Origin: a bacterium
GTDB taxonomy: Bacteria; Babelota; Babeliae; Babelales; RVW-14
Reading direction: 5' to 3'
Assembly (NCBI GenBank): GCA_023249935.1
Contig: JAHFBQ010000014.1
Span: 1-20,121 of the forward strand
Length of the DNA stretch: 20,121 bases
Below, piece by piece: positions 9,201-14,661 of the stretch. Made by a program: the position numbers and the translations under genes. Position 1 is the first letter of the stretch; each line of letters begins with the position of its first letter. Under the pieces are notes generated by a model. It saw only the letters and a program-made list of their open reading frames with translations. It was not told the origin of the DNA and ran no database searches.

Positions 9201-10127
9201 TTGCAAGATGCTAGAGGCAATGGGTGGTCAACGGGATCTACTCTTCCGCTTCCAGGTGGAGCAATCACGGGGTTGGCACATTTTGCGAATGATACCGCTG
9301 GTTTCAATTTTGAAAAACTTAACAACCCTGTGCTCAAAGATGTAGTCAAGATAATTTCGGCACCAGCGACGGGAGGTGGTGTCAAGGCAAACTTAGCGCT
9401 AGTGATGAATGGTAGTGTGGCACTTGTTAATGCCTCTTTGCTCACTCAGGTGGCTAGTTTACGTTTAGATGCAGCTCAAGTTAATGTGCTAGACCTGTCG
9501 GCGAATGCTCCAGTGTTTGACGCACAACTATTTGCTAATTTTGATGTGACAGGTGCTGCTCTTAGTGATGATGCTTATCTCATACTTGCAACAGCAAGTG
9601 GCTTGGTTGTTGTGGATAAGGACATTGTAGCTGCTCCGGCAAATCGAGCAGTAGTACCACTTAATGGTACCGATATTCCTCTGCAAATCGCATACGTGCC
9701 ACTAGCACGCGGTGGCCGTGTAGCTGGTGATGCGCGGATCAATGGTGGTGGCGGTATGTTCTATGTGCTTGCTGGCGATCAGGCAACGGGTGCAATAAGC
9801 ATGTATCGTTATGAAGCTAGGTTTGATGCTTTAGCCGCAAACGTATTGACGCCAGTTGCTGGCGGGCCTAAACCGATTTCGCTCAATACCTTCCGTCGCT
9901 ACTTTGCAACTGACGGCTTAAAGTTCTTTACCGGCCATGATGCTGCACTTGATACAAGCGATATGCTTAACATGCTTACCATGGCGAATGCGACTGCAGC
10001 ACCGTTATCATTAACTTCTGTACTGGGCGGCTCGGGGCTTGGTGATTTCTTGACATCGCCGGTGCGTGATGCGGTGACGGGTGCATGGATGGTGACAGGC
10101 TCATTTGGCTTGACGGCAAACGACTAA
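6207..10127 (+). CDS. Large secreted/surface protein P2, paralogue of P1
   Basis: This 1306-residue protein starts at ATG 6207, with Shine-Dalgarno AAGGAGAG about 8 bases upstream. It has a Sec signal peptide: MRNN, a hydrophobic stretch, and likely cleavage near LMAA at 22-24. After a Val/Pro/Ala-rich N-terminus, segments such as HFAVMGDHLVAVPDL and IYAAVPQRG have the rhythm of beta-propeller or beta-sheet repeats. Residues about 325-480 are very different: Ala-rich and probably helical (ITAAIARDVPAAARLVAVAT and following). A Pro/Gly-rich loop (PGLLGMLPGGGG) lies near 650. From about residue 770 (LQVVGDSV) to the end it aligns with P1: FNNAGDIVRWTPLQR, TCAEV, LYVGG. It is followed after 65 bases by OMP1, with a hairpin between. 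I recognise no enzymatic motif; adhesion or a surface-coat role is a guess. Confidence 0.9.
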   Translation: MRNNFLPHLALALTLVSVQTLMAAKVKVMVEAPAAAAVEALQTRSIQSPATVQVQPPGAVPVGFGRIVPKTTAAGSSVYLTPVAINRGVGAMTPRNFSITQVVPQIANNALSLAPTGIVKPSAATLNGAQAPTVPDPAGLNAAGVPYPNPLYDVFINHFAVMGDHLVAVPDLPAPGMPDGRSNVFVLAGGSPDALVSTADTAAHPAAGPAAAVALTPLLDGNGEPVDHAIAGLATSSSTIYAAVPQRGQDFAGDSQFDRGVARLTLQGNTLVQQSVGAFGASDELTLSGFNVIGRGVGGIVPNDVLTRLANFAVVQDILNARPAAPNQANYLAMRLVLLLAYLTDDAAGITAAIARDVPAAARLVAVATINAIAGIAIGGLNPGAVAQAVGAALQNVASGPIAGGTVINAVTNGQVEARVKINRIIEDVGAAGPRIQNLLEEIVFTAIRQGVDAQSLYANAAAYADAQAMFYDRAINGGRQTTNATLNRQADQSGVVMHYDSVLDRLFVGYKNLRKSGAARQGGLVGIVVNEPDANVPGALNFRSILYQPSKALFQDDSVAATPAEANTQNLGDKIFALYNGALMGNGAGALAAHAVSPLVGYQLPANAADTAVSVHQLKTMHTSTGRHYLIVASSITTPGGGPAIVPPGAPGLLGMLPGGGGVVPPAAVEVSGLYFIPIMGTKNSIGQQALPHMIGKVTDSASSLLLSGAAVPVGGVGVNPPTLDANASRVDLPTHAKNAIAVGTVFGVTEPVVAAPALGFRASEVQDLQVVGDSVIVSFAKSDNPGNNELFGVYQTTAIFNNAGDIVRWTPLQRTSGAVEKVQSAVMDTASGNLMYLGNNGEAFNLTDWGVNRAATRELKALIATTFPADRGGVRGIYTFDDATSSFDQRRVGGVVNKTALTVVIGYDTVMVAQTMKFNNPAKHFYDASALAAARVAGAHGPFGLVPEQNVFVFNNNALKSIAPLTCAEVLRINVPAAANAVNGYLYVGGYKGVCRLQDARGNGWSTGSTLPLPGGAITGLAHFANDTAGFNFEKLNNPVLKDVVKIISAPATGGGVKANLALVMNGSVALVNASLLTQVASLRLDAAQVNVLDLSANAPVFDAQLFANFDVTGAALSDDAYLILATASGLVVVDKDIVAAPANRAVVPLNGTDIPLQIAYVPLARGGRVAGDARINGGGGMFYVLAGDQATGAISMYRYEARFDALAANVLTPVAGGPKPISLNTFRRYFATDGLKFFTGHDAALDTSDMLNMLTMANATAAPLSLTSVLGGSGLGDFLTSPVRDAVTGAWMVTGSFGLTAND

Positions 10128-10138
10128 TAAAACCCTGT

Positions 10139-10164
10139 GGGTGAGTCTGAAAAAAGACTCACCC
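10139..10164 (+). terminator. Hairpin between P2 and OMP1
   Basis: The 9-bp stem gggtgagtc (10139-10147) pairs with gactcaccc (10156-10164) around an A-rich 8-base loop. It starts 11 bases after the P2 stop and 28 bases before the OMP1 start. There is no U-tract after it, so it may attenuate or stabilise a P2-OMP1 transcript rather than fully terminate it. Confidence 0.6.
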
Positions 10165-10192
10165 CCCTAAGAAAAAAGAGAAGGGATCTGGC

Positions 10193-11488
10193 ATGAAAAA
10201 CAAAGTGCTTTTAAGCGCTGCGGTAGCTGGGGCGGGGTTGTTGCTCCAGTCGCTGATCGCATTTGCGCCATCAACTGGTATGCGGTCGTATGACCAAGCG
10301 CTACGACCAAGTGTGATAGAAGACAAAAAATTTCACGTTCGTGTGACGGGAGAGACCTTAACTGCTGCACGTGCTTACGACATCAACAGCAGACGATCGG
10401 ATGTGTTGTCGATCTATGATGAAAAAGGTCAAGCGACGATTGAATCGTTGTTGCGACCAACGCCTGGGACTGCGGCGGCAGCGGGCGCGCAAGCAGAACT
10501 GGCGCGTATGCGTTTCCCGGCAGATGATGGTGTGCGTGGCCATGTTAAACTTGCTGGCGGCTACAATGAAGTGAGCATCATGCCAAATATTGGTGCGCGT
10601 GTTGAACTGAAAGGTATGCCGGGAGCGTTTGGTGTTGATCTGCATGTGCCGATAGTGCGTAAACAGGTGAATGTGCTTTCTATGATTGATCAGACACGTG
10701 TTGATACTGATCCATTATTTCAACCGTTGTTTGATCCCTTTGTGGCGGCGCGTGTTGCGGTCTGGCCAGCAACACTACAAACGCTTGGTAACTTAGGAAC
10801 AGAAAGAGTTACAACAACTGGTTTGGGTGATGCGGCCGTCATGCTCTCGTGGCGCAACTACTTTGTGCAAGATAAAGAGTTGATCAAGGGTGTAGAGCTT
10901 TTTGCGCAAGTTGGTTTAAGTATGCCGACTGGCAAAGAGCGAGATGAAGATCAAGCGTTCAGCATGGCGCTGGGTGGCGATGGTGCGTTTGGTGTTCCTG
11001 TTGGCTTGGGGCTCAATATTGATTTTGTTAACACGTTACGCGCCGGGCTTAACGTCGACTTCTTGGCCTACTTAGATAAAACTCGTTTACGTCGTCTGAA
11101 AACAGGGAGTGCGCAATCGGAACTCTTTTTGCTTAACAAGGGCAAAGCGCTCTGTGATCATGGCTTGAACTGGCAGTTTTACCTCTATGCACAGAGCTAT
11201 CATTTTGTTGGGGGTCTGTCAGCTAAGGCGGCGTACCAATACTTACGTCATGATACCGACAAATTTTCACCACGTGACAGCAACTTTACGTATGACGTGA
11301 TTAACTCAGCAAAGCGTCTGACCGAATGGTATGCGCATAACATCATTCTCTCGCTTGATTATGACCATCTTGGTAGCGATGATCATTTGGTAGTGCCTCA
11401 GCTAGGGATTTTCTATAAATTCCCTGTTGGTGGCAAAGCGGTCGTGGCTATGCAAAGCGTTGGCGTGAACATGGGTGTGAACTTTTAA
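10193..11488 (+). CDS. Outer-membrane beta-barrel protein (OMP1)
   Basis: This 431-residue protein has a signal peptide (MKNKVLLSAAV..., hydrophobic to about residue 25). The body alternates amphipathic strands, for example YNEVSIMPNIGARVELKG, AFGVDLHVPIV, VELFAQVGLSMPTG and VGLGLNIDFVNTL. It ends in GVNMGVNF; a terminal Phe is the classic recognition signal of the BAM assembly machinery. ATG 10193 follows an AGAAGGG purine stretch. No POTRA, plug or TonB box is visible, so a two-partner-secretion role with P2 is not supported by motif. It shares the pattern 'TGLGD...L...PTG...GxGLGLxxD' with OMP2 at 14662, which suggests one family. Substrate or pore role is unknown. It probably shares an operon with P2. 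Confidence 0.85.
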   Translation: MKNKVLLSAAVAGAGLLLQSLIAFAPSTGMRSYDQALRPSVIEDKKFHVRVTGETLTAARAYDINSRRSDVLSIYDEKGQATIESLLRPTPGTAAAAGAQAELARMRFPADDGVRGHVKLAGGYNEVSIMPNIGARVELKGMPGAFGVDLHVPIVRKQVNVLSMIDQTRVDTDPLFQPLFDPFVAARVAVWPATLQTLGNLGTERVTTTGLGDAAVMLSWRNYFVQDKELIKGVELFAQVGLSMPTGKERDEDQAFSMALGGDGAFGVPVGLGLNIDFVNTLRAGLNVDFLAYLDKTRLRRLKTGSAQSELFLLNKGKALCDHGLNWQFYLYAQSYHFVGGLSAKAAYQYLRHDTDKFSPRDSNFTYDVINSAKRLTEWYAHNIILSLDYDHLGSDDHLVVPQLGIFYKFPVGGKAVVAMQSVGVNMGVNF

Positions 11489-11489
11489 T

Positions 11490-11620
11490 TGTCATCCCGG
11501 CCGTCGTCGCCAAGGCTATGCCGCCCTCAGCCGATTGTTCGACGTTTGCGCCCGCCGAAGCTTTATGCGAAGGCTGGGCCGTGAGCTTTGTCACCCCAGA
11601 CTTGATCTGGGGCCGGGATC
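11490..11620. repeat. Composite palindromic element of the GTCATCCC family
   Basis: It begins TGTCATCCCGGCC two bases after the OMP1 stop and ends GGCCGGGATC. The outer arms atcccggcc (11494-11502) and ggccgggat (11611-11619) are complementary. An inner hairpin ccccaga/tctgggg occupies 11594-11612, with loop cttga. The middle carries GC-rich segments (gtcgtcgccaaggctatg, cgaagctttatgcgaaggct) of the sort found in dispersed intergenic repeats. Confidence 0.65.
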
Positions 11621-11640
11621 TACCTTACTGCTTACAAGAA

Positions 11641-11662
11641 GGGGCTGGAGAAATCCAGCCCC
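11641..11662 (+). terminator. GAAA-loop hairpin, probable OMP1 terminator
   Basis: The 9-bp stem ggggctgga (11641-11649) pairs with tccagcccc (11654-11662) around a GAAA tetraloop. Moderately T-rich sequence follows. It is nearly the same hairpin as the one at 12204-12227 on the other side of the GIY-YIG gene. Confidence 0.6.
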
Positions 11663-11717
11663 TCGTTCATTTGGAGTTTTATTTTCTAATTAATGTTTAG
11701 TTTGTAATGCAATCTCC

Positions 11718-11748
11718 CCTGTCATCCCAGCCTAGGCGCTGGGATCCA
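11718..11748 (+). repeat. Left copy of perfect 31-bp inverted repeat flanking the GIY-YIG gene
   Basis: The sequence starts cctgtcatcccagc and is the exact reverse complement of 12110-12140. Internally it forms an 8-bp hairpin, atcccagc (11724-11731) with gctgggat (11738-11745), loop ctaggc. It belongs to the GTCATCCC repeat family. Confidence 0.9.
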
Positions 11749-11781
11749 GTATTTTTATTGCATGGGGGAGTTTGTTTATCT

Positions 11782-11810
11782 TTGACCAGAGCTAAAAAAT
11801 TTTTTATAGT
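11782..11810 (+). promoter_or_regulatory. Sigma70-type promoter for the GIY-YIG gene, leaderless configuration
   Basis: The -35 TTGACC is at 11782-11787, the spacer is 17 bases, and the -10 TATAGT is at 11805-11810. Transcription would begin near 11817, one or two bases before the ATG at 11819, which has no Shine-Dalgarno sequence. A leaderless mRNA is the simplest reading. Confidence 0.6.
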
Positions 11811-11818
11811 GCTGCACT

Positions 11819-12136
11819 ATGAAAAATTACCATGTGTACATACTCACCAATAAAACAAACGGAACTCTCTATATAGGTGTTACTGGAGATCTTCAGAGAA
11901 GAATGATTGAGCACAAGCTGGAAGCTATCGATGGATTCACTAAAAATTACGGCTTGAAGCGACTTGTGTACACCGAATCCTATAAGTATGTTAATGATGC
12001 GCTTAGAAGAGAAAAGATGCTTAAGGCTTGGAAGCGTGCATGGAAAATCGATCTTATAGAAAAGCAAAATCCTGAATGGCTTGATCTTTATGAATTGTTT
12101 TATGGGGGATGGATCCCAGCGCCTAGGCTGGGATGA
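11819..12136 (+). CDS. GIY-YIG (URI-type) nuclease family protein
   Basis: This 105-residue protein is a single-domain GIY-YIG protein. The paired motif is YHVYILTN...LYIGVT at residues 4-20, followed by the catalytic-type Arg in DLQRRMIEHK. The conserved Glu lies in ALRREKMLKAWKR near residue 63, and the Asn in EKQNPEW. Length and layout match the small COG2827-type predicted endonucleases, whose cellular role is poorly defined. The last residues (WIPAPRLG) and the TGA stop are encoded by the right copy of the flanking 31-bp palindromic repeat, a habit I recall for such genes in other bacteria. No ribosome-binding site precedes ATG 11819; a promoter ends eight bases before it. The paired repeats suggest that the gene and repeats form one mobile or domesticated unit. 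Confidence 0.92.
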   Translation: MKNYHVYILTNKTNGTLYIGVTGDLQRRMIEHKLEAIDGFTKNYGLKRLVYTESYKYVNDALRREKMLKAWKRAWKIDLIEKQNPEWLDLYELFYGGWIPAPRLG

Positions 12137-12140
12137 CAGG
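12110..12140 (-). repeat. Right copy of the 31-bp inverted repeat
   Basis: This is the exact reverse complement of 11718-11748. It overlaps the 3' end of the GIY-YIG gene and contains its stop codon (12134-12136). It is the same hairpin-forming GTCATCCC-family element in the opposite orientation. Confidence 0.9.
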
Positions 12141-12203
12141 AGAAGTCCAATTAAATCTCTATAGATGGAACAGAATATGGGACATAGTTCAAAAACTCAG
12201 TAG

Positions 12204-12233
12204 AAGGGCTGGAGAAATCTAGCCCTTGTTTTT
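12204..12233 (+). terminator. Intrinsic terminator after the GIY-YIG gene
   Basis: A 10-bp stem with one G-U pair (12204-12213 with 12218-12227) encloses a GAAA loop and is followed by gttttt. This is the best-formed intrinsic terminator in the window. It is related to the hairpin at 11641-11662. Confidence 0.75.
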
Positions 12234-12244
12234 AAGGCGATTAT

Positions 12245-12278
12245 GTGCAAATATATACCCTGTGGTGCAAATTTGCAC
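12245..12278. promoter_or_regulatory. Operator-like palindrome and half-site upstream of ATPase 3
   Basis: gtgcaaatttgcac (12265-12278) is a perfect 14-bp palindrome lying 24 bases before the ATPase start. A half-site gtgcaaat recurs at 12245-12252, 20 bases upstream, or about two helical turns. This suggests cooperative binding of a dimeric regulator. No regulator gene is adjacent, so the binding protein is unknown. Confidence 0.45.
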
Positions 12279-12302
12279 AATTTTTCTTAATAAGAGGGTT
12301 GG

Positions 12303-13481
12303 ATGATGTTTTCAAGGGCGCTTTCAAAAACTTTTGATCGGTTTCTTAAATTTCCCGTTATTGGCGTCTTTGGTCCTCGTCAATCTGGGAAGACAACGTT
12401 GGTAAAAGAATTTTTTCCAGCGTATAAGTATGTAAATTTGGAGGATCCAAACGTACGCTCATTTGCGCTGGAAAACCCACAGGGTTTTTTGCACACCTTT
12501 GAGAATGAACATGGCATTATTATTGATGAGTTTCAGTATGTACCTCAGATATTATCGTACATACAGCTTATTGTTGATACCAAAGATCGGCCTGGCTATT
12601 TTATCCTTACTGGATCACAAAATTTTCTTATGAACGAAGCGGTTACACAATCACTTGCTGGGCGGATTGGTATTTTAACACTGCTCCCGATGGCAATCAA
12701 AGAGCTCGGTGATAATAGTTTACTGACTAACGATATTTGCAAGCTTATCTTTACCGGTTCATACCCAAGGCTTTATGCAAAAGGAATAGCGCCACTTGAT
12801 GTGTATCCAGCATATATCCAATCATATATTGAGCGAGATGTACGACTACTTGTTAATGTAGAAAATTTAAGCACTTTTCAGCGCTTCATGCAATTATGTG
12901 CTGCACGTGTTGGGCAGCAGTTGAACGTTGCTGAACTTGCAACTCAGTGCGGCATTGCACAAAAGACAGTCAACAGTTGGCTTTCTGTTCTTGAAGCGAG
13001 CTACATCATTTATCTACTTCATCCCTACTATAAAAATTTTAATAAGCGTGTAACAAAAACACCAAAGCTCTACTTTTATGATACCGGGCTTGTTTGCTCT
13101 CTTTTGAATATACGGTCGAGTGAAGAACTAGCGTTAAGTTCGTTTAAGGGATCTTTGTTCGAATGTTTAATTATTACAGATTTATTTAAGCAATATTTTA
13201 ATCGTGGAGCAAAGGCTGCGTTGTACTATTGGCGTGATTTAAATGGACGTATAGAAGTTGATTGTTTGATTGACCATGGCATACGTTTAATACCTGTAGA
13301 GATCAAATCGAGCGACACAATAAAGCCAGAATATTTTGATGGCTTGAATAAATTCAGTGAGCTTTCTGACGCTGCACAGCAAGATAAGTACGTTGTTTAT
13401 GCCGGATTGCATAAGCAGGCCAGAGCTGCCGGAAATATTGTTGGCTGGCAGGATGCAGGCTCGCTTATTGATGTTATTTAA
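12303..13481 (+). CDS. AAA family ATPase with DUF4143 C-terminal domain (ATPase 3)
   Basis: This 392-residue protein is a close paralogue of ATPase 1 (3472-4659), sharing the MMFSR start, GPRQSGKTT (24-32), IIIDEFQYVP (D75-E76), ILTGSQNFLM and RPGYFILTG. The winged-helix-like part (VAELATQCGIAQKTVNSWL) and the signature LYFYDTGLVCSLL are present. The C-terminal PD-(D/E)XK-like core is intact: YYWRDLNGRIEVD with D320, and PVEIKSSD with E333 and K335. Tandem ATGs open the frame at 12303 and 12306, after an aagaggg ribosome-binding site. Function of the family is not established. All motif residues are kept in all three copies here, so none looks like a decaying pseudogene. An operator-like palindrome lies just upstream. 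Confidence 0.95.
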   Translation: MMFSRALSKTFDRFLKFPVIGVFGPRQSGKTTLVKEFFPAYKYVNLEDPNVRSFALENPQGFLHTFENEHGIIIDEFQYVPQILSYIQLIVDTKDRPGYFILTGSQNFLMNEAVTQSLAGRIGILTLLPMAIKELGDNSLLTNDICKLIFTGSYPRLYAKGIAPLDVYPAYIQSYIERDVRLLVNVENLSTFQRFMQLCAARVGQQLNVAELATQCGIAQKTVNSWLSVLEASYIIYLLHPYYKNFNKRVTKTPKLYFYDTGLVCSLLNIRSSEELALSSFKGSLFECLIITDLFKQYFNRGAKAALYYWRDLNGRIEVDCLIDHGIRLIPVEIKSSDTIKPEYFDGLNKFSELSDAAQQDKYVVYAGLHKQARAAGNIVGWQDAGSLIDVI

Positions 13482-13718
13482 TCCTCTTCTCCGTAGTAAT
13501 TCTTTCGATTTGGGTTGGTTTTGCCTGAAATCAAGCCAAAAACCGGCGTTTGTTCCCTTTACCGCCAGCTGTATGCTGGATTGGTAAAGTAGGGGCGTTA
13601 AAAAGGGCTTAAAACCAATAAAAAGCCCATAAAAACGACCGATTTTACTATGTGAATGTTTATGGTACTATGAGGTTATGATATTTAAATGCTATCTGTA
13701 ATATTAATGGAGGTTTCT
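13482..13718. other. Intergenic stretch with weak hairpins
   Basis: No gene is seen in these 237 bases. A small bulged hairpin (tttacc...ggtaaa enclosing ccagc/gctgg) lies at 13558-13588. A weak 6-bp hairpin gggctt/aagccc lies at 13605-13628 and may end ATPase 3 transcription. The Shine-Dalgarno of the next gene (ggagg) is at 13709-13713. Confidence 0.5.
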
Positions 13719-14438
13719 ATGAAGATGGTTAAACGTATGCTCTTGGCTGCTGTTGCAGCTCTGTTTACTGGTGTTGCTATGCAAGCAGCTGATTTTAGTA
13801 CTTGTTTTTCAGGTGATGCTCTTACCTTGAATGATATGAAGTCAGGGCAAATTTTTGTTAATACGGTAAAAGGTGTTTTTGCAGGTGTCAAAGGAGCTGC
13901 TGAGAATGCCGTAGGTCCTATAAATAAAGAGGCTGTAATTACAGCTGCTTTTACATCGTTTGAGAATGTTGTTCTTGCGGCTCTTGAAAATAGTCCAGCA
14001 GTTGTTCAACATGGCAACGTTTCTGATGTCGATAGAAAAGTAATGTTTGATGGATTGGTAAAGGTATTAACTGAGAATGAAGCCGTTCTTAATAAATGGC
14101 TATCAACGCAATCTGGTACAGCATTGGCGCCAAATAAGGTCAGTGATCTCACAAAGCTTGTTACAGAAAAAACTAAGCAATTTATTGCTCGTCTTGCTAT
14201 CGTTTTCGCTCCAGCGCCTAAAGCTACATCGATGTTGGCAGGGTTATGGAAGCGTGCTCCTGAGAAAACATCGGTACAAATGAGTGCGGTTACTAATCAA
14301 GTTGAAAATACAAGAATGCAAAGAGCTAAAAGAGTTGGGATTTGTGTGTTGAACGCGGTAGTATATACTGCGGCCGTAGCGGCAATGGCAGTGACAACTT
14401 CATATGCAGGTGACATGTTAGGTTTTGGTCCTCAATAA
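13719..14438 (+). CDS. Small exported protein of unknown function with C-terminal membrane segment
   Basis: I chose ATG 13719 because GGAGG lies just upstream and the protein then starts with a clean signal peptide: MKMVKR, a hydrophobic run, and AMQAAD with likely cleavage near residue 23. An in-frame ATG at 13689 would put ten extra residues before it. The mature part of this 239-residue protein is mostly helical in character, with Lys/Glu/Thr-rich stretches (DLTKLVTEKTKQFIARLAIV). Near the C-terminus, after a basic patch (MQRAKR), lies a probable membrane helix (VGICVLNAVVYTAAVAAMAV). I recognise no family. Location is probably periplasmic with a membrane anchor, or envelope-associated. 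It is followed by a strong terminator and stands alone as a transcription unit. Confidence 0.8.
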   Translation: MKMVKRMLLAAVAALFTGVAMQAADFSTCFSGDALTLNDMKSGQIFVNTVKGVFAGVKGAAENAVGPINKEAVITAAFTSFENVVLAALENSPAVVQHGNVSDVDRKVMFDGLVKVLTENEAVLNKWLSTQSGTALAPNKVSDLTKLVTEKTKQFIARLAIVFAPAPKATSMLAGLWKRAPEKTSVQMSAVTNQVENTRMQRAKRVGICVLNAVVYTAAVAAMAVTTSYAGDMLGFGPQ

Positions 14439-14494
14439 CCAGTCAATGGTAGGGACTTTAGATCTAAGATTAGAGTTTCGATATAGAGACCTTT

Positions 14495-14533
14495 AAGGCC
14501 GGCGAGCAGTAACATGCTCGCCGGCCTTTGCTT
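14495..14533 (+). terminator. Strong GC-rich terminator after the small exported protein
   Basis: A perfect 14-bp stem (aaggccggcgagca at 14495-14508 with 14515-14528) has loop gtaaca and is followed by tgctttg. It lies 57 bases after the stop at 14438. The unpaired stretch between the stop and the hairpin shows no gene. Confidence 0.75.
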
Positions 14534-14661
14534 TGTGCCATGCCAGGTTACTCCGGCCTATCAATAGGGGGGAATGAAAAATATTGACCCTGGTCGCGCT
14601 GCGCGTTAGCTTCAAGAACATCGCTTTCGTAAAATTTCGCAGCGTAAAAAAAGGAGTAGTA

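Larger units (their letters stand above)
11489..11818. other. 330-base gap with palindromic repeats, hairpin and a promoter
   Basis: This stretch lies between OMP1 and the GIY-YIG gene. It holds a composite GTCATCCC-type palindromic element (11490-11620), a terminator-like hairpin (11641-11662), the left copy of the 31-bp inverted repeat (11718-11748) and a promoter (11782-11810). I see no credible gene in it. A 60-codon reading frame at 11518 runs through the palindromic element, has no ribosome-binding site and looks like repeat translation. Confidence 0.75.

Noticed and set aside
11518..11700. 60-codon plus-strand open frame after OMP1
   Set aside because: It lies in the palindromic element and hairpin, has no ribosome-binding site and no protein-like pattern.
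13489..13587. Small coding region after ATPase 3
   Set aside because: The frame overlaps the end of ATPase 3 out of phase, has no ribosome-binding site, and the sequence is better explained by weak hairpins.
14584..14661. TTG-initiated longer OMP2
   Set aside because: ATG 14662 has AAGGAG upstream and starts the signal peptide directly. The extension would bury it.
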